Assembly (NCBI GenBank): GCA_937864895.1
Contig: CALMDF010000233.1
Span: forward strand, 1 to 5,983
Length of the DNA: 5,983 nucleotides
Origin: an uncultured Holophagales bacterium
Lineage (GTDB): Bacteria; Acidobacteriota; Thermoanaerobaculia; UBA5066
Reading direction: 5' to 3'
The notes under the pieces are model-generated. The model was given only the letters and a program-made list of their open reading frames with translations. It searched no databases and was not told where the DNA came from. Positions 1-5,983 of this stretch are shown here, one piece after another; within the stretch, counting starts at the first letter, position 1; the number at the start of each line of letters is the position of its first letter. A program made the position numbers and the translations under genes.

Positions 1-1318
1 GCGGTATCCCTCGGCCCGGGTCGTCTCGTTGTCGGGCAAGGACCGCAGCGCGATCTTCATGGCGGGGAAAAGCCGCGAGCACGCCGTCTACTGGTGGGAC
101 CAGGTCACGGGCCGGTTCGTCACCTCTCCCGCGTACGACGCCACCTCGGCCGGCGGCTCGGCCGTGGCCGGGGTGGTCGCCCGGTTCAACCGCACCCGGG
201 CGGGCGGGCACCTCCCGCGCCGCCTCGGCCTCGCGTGGCGGAAGATGGCCGATCCCGTGTGGCCCGCCGGTCTCTCCGCCGCGGCGCCGGGCGCCCGGCC
301 CGTCCCCGCCTTCGAGATGCGCCCTTTCCAGATTCCGGTGAACGGCCTCGGCTGGGACAAGGACCTTTCCCTCGCCTCGAACGGGTATTTCCACGGCATC
401 TACTACAGCCCGTTCGTCGACGAGCTGACGATGGACCTCGCCCTGGACGTCCTGGCGTCGAAGGACCTCGAGCTGGGCCACGAAGAGCAGCCGGACGTCC
501 TCTGCCTCTCCCTCTCCGCCCAGGACACGGTCTCCCACGCGTACGGCCCCGAGTCCGAGGAGACCCTCGACACCCTCCGCCGCCTCGACATCCAGATGGG
601 CCGCCTCTTCGAGGCGCTCGACCGCGGCTTCCCCGAGGGGAAGGTCGTCCTGGCGTTCTCCGCCGACCACGGCTTCCAGACGATTCCCGAACGCGAGGCG
701 CGGGCTGACAAGGCGTTCGCCGGTGGCCGCGTCCTCACCGGGAACGGCGCCGTGACGAACTTCGTCGAGCGCCTCAACCGCTACCTCTGCCAGGAGCTCT
801 GCCTGCCGCTCGAGGGAAGGCCGATCTTCGGAAACGAGGGCTTCAACCTGAAGTACGACCTCCCGTCCCTCCCCGCCATGAAGACCGTCGACGGTCCCTG
901 CGGCGCCGCCGGGCGGGCCGTCACGGCGGCCGACCTCGACCGCGTCCTCCCCGTCGCCATCGCGCGGCTCCACCACGAGGAGTTCCGGAAGGTCCTCCTG
1001 ACCTCGCAGCGGGAGAGCTGGGACCTGAACGACCGGGACGTGAGGTTCGCGCTGAACGACCACGACCCGGTCCGCTCCGGGGATGCGCTCCTCGTCCCGA
1101 GGCGGGGCGTGATCGTCTACCCCGACCCTCGGGGGAGCACGCACGGCTCGCAGTACGAGTACGACACGCACGTGCCTCTCGTCTTCTGGGGAGCCGGCGT
1201 GAAGGCCGGCGTCTCGGACGCCGAGCGGACCCCCTACGACTTCGCCCCGACCGTCGCCAGGCTCCTCGACGTCGACCTCCCCGACGCCGTCGGCAAGGCG
1301 ATCGACCTGCCCCGGTAG
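1..1318 (+). CDS. PafA-like alkaline phosphatase superfamily protein, 5'-truncated by window edge
   Basis: This is the C-terminal 438 residues of a metal-dependent phosphatase or phosphodiesterase of the alkaline phosphatase superfamily, normally an exported two-zinc hydrolase. The reading frame is open from base 2, so the TTG at 29 is not the true start; the signal peptide, the first Asp metal ligand and the Thr/Ser nucleophile lie upstream of the window. Counting from base 2, the visible active-site residues are Lys13 and Arg15 in SGKDR, an Asp175-xxx-His179 pair (QDTVSH), Asp222-His223 (SADHG) and His390 (DTHVPL). The last three sites match the conserved metal ligands of the superfamily. 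The KxR pair corresponds to Lys162/Arg164 of PafA/SPAP-type phosphate-monoesterases, which favours a phosphomonoesterase over a nucleotide pyrophosphatase. The C-terminus (DFAPTVARLLDVDLP) is the usual family ending. The gene is convergent with the kinase and ends 8 bp from it. The family is secure; substrate preference is inferred. Confidence 0.9.
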   Translation, partial: RYPSARVVSLSGKDRSAIFMAGKSREHAVYWWDQVTGRFVTSPAYDATSAGGSAVAGVVARFNRTRAGGHLPRRLGLAWRKMADPVWPAGLSAAAPGARPVPAFEMRPFQIPVNGLGWDKDLSLASNGYFHGIYYSPFVDELTMDLALDVLASKDLELGHEEQPDVLCLSLSAQDTVSHAYGPESEETLDTLRRLDIQMGRLFEALDRGFPEGKVVLAFSADHGFQTIPEREARADKAFAGGRVLTGNGAVTNFVERLNRYLCQELCLPLEGRPIFGNEGFNLKYDLPSLPAMKTVDGPCGAAGRAVTAADLDRVLPVAIARLHHEEFRKVLLTSQRESWDLNDRDVRFALNDHDPVRSGDALLVPRRGVIVYPDPRGSTHGSQYEYDTHVPLVFWGAGVKAGVSDAERTPYDFAPTVARLLDVDLPDAVGKAIDLPR

Positions 1319-1326
1319 CCCCCGCC

Positions 1327-4077
1327 TCAGCGCGAGGCCGCCCGCCGCTCGCGGGCGAGCCTCGCCATTTCGGCGCGCGCCTCGCGGGCCTCGTCCAGCC
1401 TCCCGTCCCCCTCCGCCGCCCGGGCGTACCTCTCCGCGACGACGTCGAGGTGCGAGCGGAGCAGCGTCGAGCGCGAGGCGCCGTCACGCGCCGCCGCGAA
1501 GGCGCGGCGGGCCTCGGCGAGCGCGTCTTCCTTCGCTCCCTGCCGCCGCCCGATCTCGGCCGCGAGGCCGAGAAGGAGCGCGGAGGTCTCGGAGGCACGG
1601 CCCTGTTCGGCCCGGACGGCGAGGAGAAGCGCCGCCGGATCGACCCCGGCGGCGAGCCGGCACTCCAGCGACCAGTATCTCGACTCGTCGGGATCGTCGT
1701 TCCCGAGGCGGGGGCAGGGACCGGAAGCGGTGCCCTCGCGCCAGCCGACGTACCAGCGCAGAGGCGCCGTCTGGTCGCTCGCCGCGGGGAAGCGGGCCTC
1801 GTGGCCGGCAAGCGCCGAACGGGCCTCGGCGGGCCGGCCGGCCTCGACGAGCGCGAGGACCGCTCCGGTGACGTAGTCGAAGGGGGGCCGTCCCCGTTTC
1901 ATCGCGGAGACGGCCGAAAGCGCCCGCCCGTGCCAGCGGATGGCCGCCCCGAGCCGGCCGGCGAGGTGGAACGCCTGCCCGGCCTCGTAGGCGATCTCGG
2001 CAGAGAGGCTCGACGCCCCGACGAGCTCCTCGAGCAGCCGCCCGGCCGCCCGCTCGTCGCCCGCCCTGGCGAGGGATCGCGCGGAGAGCCGTCGCGCCCA
2101 CTCGGCGAGGTACGGCTCGGAGGCGCGGTCGGCCTCGGAGGCCGCCTCGAGGCCCGCGCTCGCCGCGTCCGCGGGGAAGCCCCCGTCGGCCCTCTGCTGC
2201 GCGTCGCCGACGAGGAGCACGGCCCTGTCCCGCGCGGCCACCCGGACCGAGGCGCCGGCCGATCCCTCGACGAGCCCGAGGCCCGCGCTCGTCAGGACGT
2301 ACGGCGGTCCGGTCCGGCGCCTGGCGAAGAGGAGGCGGCGGCTCCCGTCCCACTCCATCTCCCGGCCGAGCGCCTCCTCGCCGTCGAACCGCGGCCCGAG
2401 GGCGTACCAGAGGAGGTTCTGCGTCGCCGCTTCGCCGAGCACGGTCTCCGGCGTGCGCGCCGGAACGTGCTCGTCCGGCCCCCGCTCCTGCCGGCCCTCG
2501 GTCCCGCGCGGGGGAACGCGCACGGCGGCGAACCCCGTGTACCACCCCATCCTGTTGTTCGGCCCGGAGAAGACGAGCTCCTTCCTGCCGTCCCCGTCGA
2601 GATCGGCGGCGACCCGCACCATCTGGTGCCCGGCCGCCACGAACGCGACGCGCGAACGGCGGCCCACCGGCTCGTGGAGAACGGTGAAGCTCGGCCAGTA
2701 GAGGGCGTGGTGGAAGCTCACGGCCACCTCGTCCGTCCCGTCGCCGTCGAGGTCCGCGGCCAGCATCGCGCCCGGGAGAAAGTCGGGAGAGAAGGCGGAG
2801 AAGGCCGCCGCGGCCGACGGAAGGGAAGCCCCGTCGCGCCGCCGGCCGGTATCGGGGTCGAGGAAGGAGAGCTCGAAGAGGTCGGTCCGGCGGGCCCCGT
2901 CTCCCGACGGCGCCCGCGCGGCCCCGAGGATCGCGGCCAGGAGAAGGCGACCGTCGATCCTGGCGAGGGTGGTGTGAACCCCGACGTTGACGTCCTCCCG
3001 CGACCAGAGGACACGCCCCTGCCGGTCGAGCGCCGCGATTCCGCCCTCCCTCATCCCCTCGGTCCGGGCGGCGACGAGCCGGTCGAACTTCGGGGCGAAC
3101 GGCCTCGCCAGGAGGAGGCCGATCCCGGCCAGGCCGATCGCGGCCGCGGTCGAGGCCCCCATGGCCCGGGCCCTTCGAGACCGGACCCCCGGCGTCGCCT
3201 TTCCCGCCGCGAGGTCCCGCGCGACCTCGCCCGCGCCCGCGTACCGGTCGCGCGGCGTCTTCGCGAGGAGACGGGTCACGATGCCGGCCAGCCAGGCGGG
3301 AGCCTCGGGCCGGAGCCGCCTCACGTCCCGGGGCGTCTCCTTCACGTGGGCCAGGATCGTCCCGATCGCAGAGTCCGCCCGGAGCGGGACCTCGCCGGCG
3401 AGCATCTCGTAGAGGACGACCCCGAAGGCGTAGAGGTCGCTCCGCGCGTCGAGCTCCTTCCCGAGGGCCTGCTCCGGCGAGAGGTACTCCGCGGTGCCGA
3501 CGAGCCCCTCGGTCTCCGTCGCCCGGGACTCGGACCCGTCCCAGCGCCGCGCGAGGCCGAAGTCGGCCAGCTTCACGCACCCCCCGCCGTCGAGGAGGAT
3601 GTTCCCGGGCTTCACGTCGCGGTGGACGATCCCGAGCCCGTGGAGCACGTGGAGCGCGCGGAGCACCTCGCCCCCGATCCGCAGGGCTTCCTTCACCGGC
3701 AGCGGCCCGGCCTGAAGCTTCGCGCGAAGCGACTCCCCTTCGACGAGCTCCATCGTCAGGAAGACCGTCTCCCCCGCCACGCCGATGTCGAAGACCCTGA
3801 CGAGGTTCGGGCTCGCCGCGTCCCGGGCGACCGCCACCTCGCGCCGGAACCGCTTCAACGCCGCCTCGCTGACCCGGTCGGCCCTGAGGACCTTGAGCGC
3901 GACGGACCTCTTCAGCTCCCGGTCGAACGCTTCGTAGACGACGGCGGAGCCCCCGTGGCCGAGGACCGAGCGCACCTCGTATCGGGCGGCCACCTCGGTC
4001 CCCGGCGCGAACAGCCGGATGGAGGATGGCGCCGGCCGTACCGTCGCAGCGCGGGTCTCCGTCTCCTCGCTCCGCAA
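1327..4077 (-). CDS. Transmembrane Hanks-type Ser/Thr protein kinase with FG-GAP-like and TPR-like regions
   Basis: This 916-residue receptor-like kinase phosphorylates Ser/Thr on proteins. Residues 33-290 form a complete kinase domain: glycine loop LGHGGSAVVY (39-48), ATP-binding Lys62, probable helix-C Glu80, catalytic HRDVKPGN (152-159, Asp154), DFG (172-174), activation-loop Thr187 and Thr189, YLSPEQ (198-203) and Asp214. A basic stretch (299-304, RSRRAR) precedes one membrane span at about 306-324, so the rest should be extracytoplasmic. That part holds two Ca-binding FG-GAP/VCBS-type loops, DLDGDGTD (442-449) and DLDGDGRKE (492-500), probably in a beta-propeller-like region (about 330-610). 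An alpha-helical TPR-like C-terminus follows, clearest at 693-720 and 735-764. The start is TTG; no other start exists upstream in the frame, and the next ones downstream cut into the kinase domain. A G-rich stretch (GGGGGTG) lies just before it, a weak ribosome binding site. It is divergent from the rsmH-like gene. Kinase identity is certain; the ligand is unknown. Confidence 0.93.
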   Translation of the reverse strand: MRSEETETRAATVRPAPSSIRLFAPGTEVAARYEVRSVLGHGGSAVVYEAFDRELKRSVALKVLRADRVSEAALKRFRREVAVARDAASPNLVRVFDIGVAGETVFLTMELVEGESLRAKLQAGPLPVKEALRIGGEVLRALHVLHGLGIVHRDVKPGNILLDGGGCVKLADFGLARRWDGSESRATETEGLVGTAEYLSPEQALGKELDARSDLYAFGVVLYEMLAGEVPLRADSAIGTILAHVKETPRDVRRLRPEAPAWLAGIVTRLLAKTPRDRYAGAGEVARDLAAGKATPGVRSRRARAMGASTAAAIGLAGIGLLLARPFAPKFDRLVAARTEGMREGGIAALDRQGRVLWSREDVNVGVHTTLARIDGRLLLAAILGAARAPSGDGARRTDLFELSFLDPDTGRRRDGASLPSAAAAFSAFSPDFLPGAMLAADLDGDGTDEVAVSFHHALYWPSFTVLHEPVGRRSRVAFVAAGHQMVRVAADLDGDGRKELVFSGPNNRMGWYTGFAAVRVPPRGTEGRQERGPDEHVPARTPETVLGEAATQNLLWYALGPRFDGEEALGREMEWDGSRRLLFARRRTGPPYVLTSAGLGLVEGSAGASVRVAARDRAVLLVGDAQQRADGGFPADAASAGLEAASEADRASEPYLAEWARRLSARSLARAGDERAAGRLLEELVGASSLSAEIAYEAGQAFHLAGRLGAAIRWHGRALSAVSAMKRGRPPFDYVTGAVLALVEAGRPAEARSALAGHEARFPAASDQTAPLRWYVGWREGTASGPCPRLGNDDPDESRYWSLECRLAAGVDPAALLLAVRAEQGRASETSALLLGLAAEIGRRQGAKEDALAEARRAFAAARDGASRSTLLRSHLDVVAERYARAAEGDGRLDEAREARAEMARLARERRAASR
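1332..1365 (+). terminator. Candidate hairpin terminator at the convergent gene ends
   Basis: The arms 1332-1345 and 1351-1365 can form 14 base pairs, all but one of them G-C, around a 5-base loop (CGCTC), with a single bulged A at 1358. The hairpin begins 14 bases after the phosphatase stop and is followed by CATTT, a poor T-tract. It lies inside the last codons of the kinase (Arg/Ala/Glu-rich tail), so it could instead be a by-product of GC-rich coding sequence. It is the only terminator-like structure I found between the two converging genes. Confidence 0.35.
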
Positions 4078-4145
4078 GAGGCACCCCCGAAGGTTCGTCG
4101 CGATTCTACCGGCCGGGGGGTGCGGGAGGGCCGCACAATCCGGAC
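4078..4145. promoter_or_regulatory. Divergent intergenic region between the kinase and rsmH-like genes
   Basis: This 68-bp gap must carry the start signals of both genes. Reading the minus strand, TAGAAT (plus-strand 4103-4108) matches the TATAAT -10 consensus at 5 of 6 positions and would give the kinase a leader of about 20 bases; I see no good -35 at the right spacing. On the plus strand, CACAAT (4134-4139) is a 4-of-6 match that would start transcription at or near the GTG at 4146. A purine stretch GGGAGGG (4124-4130) lies 15 bases before that GTG, rather far for a ribosome binding site. CCGGCCGG (4109-4116) is a perfect 8-bp palindrome, but such motifs are common at this GC content. Confidence 0.4.
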
Positions 4146-5216
4146 GTGGAAGACACCCCGCACCGAAGGCGCCCCCGGTACCCGGGCCGCAACCCGCGCC
4201 GGTTCGAAGACAGGTACAAGGAGCGTGACCCCTCCCGTTTTCCCGAGACCGTGGCCAAGGTCGTCGCCTCCGGCAAGACGCCGGCCGGGACGCACCGCCC
4301 GATCCTCGTCGCCGAGATCCTCGAGGCTCTCGGGCCCGCGCCCGGCCTCGTGGCCGTCGACGCGACTCTCGGCTTCGGCGGCCACGCGGCCGAGCTGCTG
4401 CCGAAGCTCCTCCCGGGCGGCCGCCTCGTCGGCCTCGACGCCGATCCCGTCGAGCTCCCGAAGACCGAGGCCCGCCTCAGGGCCGCCGGATACGGCGAGG
4501 ACGTCCTCACCGTGCGCCGGTCCAGCTTCGCGGGGCTGCAGAAGGTCCTCGCCGGGCTGGGCCTTCCCGCCGTCGACCTCGTCCTCGCCGACCTCGGCGT
4601 CTCCTCGATGCAGCTCGACGACCCGTCACGCGGATTCACCTTCCGCGAGGACGGCCCCCTCGACATGCGGATGAACCCCGCGCGCGGCCTCCCGGCGAGA
4701 GACCTTCTCGCGCGCCTTCCCGAGGAACGCCTCGCGACCCTCCTCCGGGAGAACGCCGACGAGCCGCACGCCGCGGAGATCGCCCGGGCCCTCGTCGCGG
4801 CCCGCGAGCGCGCGCCCGTCGCGACGACCCTCTCCCTCGCCGCGGCCGTTCGCGAGGGCCTCGCCTCGCTGCCGGAGCGGACCCGCGCCGAGGAGGGCGA
4901 CGACCCGGTGAGGCGGACGTTCCAGGCCCTCAGGATCGAGGTCAACGACGAGCTCGGGGCGCTCCGGGCCTTCCTCGCGGCGCTCCCCTCCTGCCTCGCT
5001 CCCGGCGGGCGCGTCGCGATCCTGACCTTCCACTCGGGGGAGGACCGCCTCGTGAAGAAGGCGTTCCAGGCCGGGGCCCGGGAGGGGGTCCTCACCTCCT
5101 GGTCCCGCGAGCCGGTCCGCCCCGGGCTCGAGGAGCTCCGGGCGAACCCGCGCGCCCGCGCCGCCAAGCTGCGAACGGCTCTCCGCGCGGGGACGGCCGT
5201 TCGCCCCGCGTCATAA
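4146..5216 (+). CDS. rsmH: 16S rRNA (cytosine(1402)-N(4))-methyltransferase, RsmH family, N-terminally extended
   Basis: The family uses S-adenosylmethionine to N4-methylate C1402 in the decoding centre of 16S rRNA, in the cytoplasm. With the GTG start the protein is 356 residues, against roughly 310 for typical RsmH. Family motifs appear in order: THRPILVAEIL (49-59), SAM motif VDATLGFGGHA (71-81), GLDADP (96-101), ADLGVSSMQLDDPSRGF (148-164) followed by FREDGPLDMRM, RRTFQALRIEVNDEL (256-270), HSGEDRLVKKAF (296-307; usually HSLEDR) and NPRARAAKLRTA (334-345). The first 48 residues are a basic, Arg/Pro-rich extension (RRPRYPGRNPRRF, then a KTPAGTH joint). GTG 4146 was chosen because the in-frame ATGs at 4019 and 4026 would overlap the divergent kinase gene and add only low-complexity sequence. 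No mraZ, ftsL, ftsI or mur gene adjoins it, unlike classical rsmH; the next gene follows after 9 bp. The family is very secure. The exact target base is inferred, and a second RsmH elsewhere in the genome is possible. Confidence 0.93.
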   Translation: MEDTPHRRRPRYPGRNPRRFEDRYKERDPSRFPETVAKVVASGKTPAGTHRPILVAEILEALGPAPGLVAVDATLGFGGHAAELLPKLLPGGRLVGLDADPVELPKTEARLRAAGYGEDVLTVRRSSFAGLQKVLAGLGLPAVDLVLADLGVSSMQLDDPSRGFTFREDGPLDMRMNPARGLPARDLLARLPEERLATLLRENADEPHAAEIARALVAARERAPVATTLSLAAAVREGLASLPERTRAEEGDDPVRRTFQALRIEVNDELGALRAFLAALPSCLAPGGRVAILTFHSGEDRLVKKAFQAGAREGVLTSWSREPVRPGLEELRANPRARAAKLRTALRAGTAVRPAS

Positions 5217-5225
5217 GATCTCCCC

Positions 5226-5983
5226 ATGCCGACTGCAGAGTGCGCGACCCCGAAGACCCTTCTCGGAACGGCCCGCTGGGAGTGGTGGGAATGGTGGCTC
5301 GACCGCAAGACCCGCTGGGTCCGCGACGACGTGAAGCAGCTCGACGAGGGGGTCTTCCGGACCCTCGCCGCCGGGACCGGGCTGCCCGTGATCCACCAGC
5401 GTTCGACCTTTCCCTTCAAGGACGTGAGGGACGGCGCCGACCGTTTCCTCGGGATGGCCAAGGGGGGAGAGCGCCCCTACGCCCGCATCTACACCCGTCT
5501 CGGCAACCCGACGACCGAGTACCTCGAACGGGTCCTCTTCCAGCTCGAGGCGCACCACGTCATCGAGAAGGCGCTCGCGGTGGACGAGAAGGAGCCGACG
5601 ATCGGCGCCCTCATCTTCGGCTCGGGGATGGGGGCGATCTCCACGCTCGCCCTGTCCGTCTGCCGGGCGGGCGACGCCATCCTCGCCGGAAACGTCTACG
5701 GCTGTACCGACAGCCTGTTCCGCGGCCTCGGCAAGTTCGGCGTCGAGGCGGTCTTCTGCGACATGGGGAACGTCGCGGCCGTCGAGCAGGCGCTCGAGGA
5801 CCACCCGAACATCTCCATGGTCTTCCTCGAGTCGCCCGAGAACCCGACGCTCCGGATCGCCGACATCGAGGCGATCTCGCGCCTCACCGAGCCCCGCGGC
5901 GTGCTCCTCGTCGTCGACAACACCGTCTGCTCGCCGTACCTCCAGCAGCCGTTCCGCCTCGGGGCCGACCTCGTCATGCACTC
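5226..5983 (+). CDS. Cys/Met metabolism PLP-dependent enzyme (trans-sulfuration family), 3'-truncated by window edge
   Basis: This is the first 252 residues of a fold-type I PLP enzyme of the cystathionine gamma-synthase, cystathionine lyase and methionine gamma-lyase family, which transforms sulfur amino acids. Visible motifs are YTRLGNPTTEYLE (89-101), whose Tyr89 and Arg91 match the residues that reach the PLP phosphate of the partner subunit; FGSGMGAIST (131-140); Tyr158 in NVYGCTD, the ring-stacking Tyr; LESPENPTLRIADI (201-214); and VVDNT (229-233), where Asp231 contacts the pyridine nitrogen. The window ends at MHS, just before the expected S-x-T-K with the PLP lysine (about residue 256). 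Two oddities: a Trp-rich N-terminus (six Trp in residues 18-31) and about 14 extra residues between LE (107-108) and GSGM. ATG 5226 is the first start after the upstream stop, in the same frame as the rsmH-like gene; no clear ribosome binding site is visible, so translational coupling is likely. Which reaction it catalyses cannot be decided here. Confidence 0.9.
   Translation, partial: MPTAECATPKTLLGTARWEWWEWWLDRKTRWVRDDVKQLDEGVFRTLAAGTGLPVIHQRSTFPFKDVRDGADRFLGMAKGGERPYARIYTRLGNPTTEYLERVLFQLEAHHVIEKALAVDEKEPTIGALIFGSGMGAISTLALSVCRAGDAILAGNVYGCTDSLFRGLGKFGVEAVFCDMGNVAAVEQALEDHPNISMVFLESPENPTLRIADIEAISRLTEPRGVLLVVDNTVCSPYLQQPFRLGADLVMH

Noticed and set aside
1..1318. A joint phosphatase and kinase signalling module.
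   Set aside because: The phosphatase belongs to the exported alkaline phosphatase superfamily, not the PP2C/PPP phosphoprotein phosphatases that pair with Hanks kinases, and the two genes are convergent rather than co-transcribed.
3493..4077. Possible pseudokinase because the third glycine of the nucleotide loop is Ala45.
   Set aside because: Position three of this loop varies in active bacterial kinases, and the Lys62, Asp154 and DFG residues are all intact.
1484..4084. An 866-codon minus-strand frame overlapping the kinase in another phase, with a GTG start close to the kinase start.
   Set aside because: It is Arg/Gly/Pro-rich with no motif, and the kinase motifs are all in the other phase with no sign of a frameshift.
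4019..4145. An upstream ATG start (4019 or 4026) for the plus-strand genes.
   Set aside because: 4026 is in the rsmH-like frame but would add 40 low-complexity residues overlapping the kinase 5' end and its probable promoter; 4019 is in a different phase that stops at 4228.
1450..4674. A 1074-codon open frame on the plus strand running antisense through the kinase gene and into the rsmH-like gene.
   Set aside because: The translation is low-complexity (Arg, Gly, Pro, Glu, Ala) with no recognisable domain, while the minus-strand frame encodes an unmistakable kinase. Long antisense frames are expected when third positions are almost all G or C.
4106..5461. A 451-codon minus-strand frame covering the rsmH-like gene and the start of the PLP enzyme.
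   Set aside because: It is Ser/Arg/Ala-rich shadow sequence opposite two clearly recognisable genes.

Overview
This window looks like an ordinary chromosomal segment from a very GC-rich bacterium. Nearly all third codon positions are G or C, with a marked preference for CTC (Leu) and GTC (Val). The gene types fit Acidobacteriota or a similar soil or sediment lineage: a large Hanks-type receptor kinase with repeat domains, a PafA-like phosphatase, and an N-terminally extended RsmH outside a cell-division cluster. The phylum is an inference from composition and gene style, not from any marker search.

Layout, left to right. (1) 1-1318, plus strand: the C-terminal part of an alkaline-phosphatase-superfamily enzyme of the PafA type; its start lies before the window. 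(2) 1327-4077, minus strand: a 916-residue transmembrane Ser/Thr kinase with a cytoplasmic kinase domain, one membrane span, a predicted extracytoplasmic region with two Ca-binding FG-GAP-type loops, and a TPR-like C-terminus. It is tail-to-tail with the phosphatase, with only 8 bp between the stop codons; a strong hairpin lies just inside the kinase 3' end. (3) 4078-4145: a 68-bp divergent intergenic region. (4) 4146-5216, plus strand: a 16S rRNA C1402 N4-methyltransferase (RsmH family) with an extra basic N-terminal segment of about 45 residues. (5) 5226 to the right edge, plus strand: the first about 250 residues of a Cys/Met-metabolism PLP-dependent enzyme, 9 bp after the rsmH-like stop and cut just before the expected catalytic lysine.

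The two right-hand genes probably form one transcription unit. The kinase is transcribed away from them and towards the phosphatase. I see no evidence that the phosphatase and kinase act on the same substrate: PafA-type enzymes are secreted or periplasmic hydrolases, and the genes are on opposite strands. No RNA genes, CRISPR arrays, mobile elements or direct repeats were recognised. I did not find a convincing undescribed system. The points most worth a second look are the kinase's extracytoplasmic architecture, the RsmH extension and its location, and the unusual N-terminal half of the PLP enzyme.
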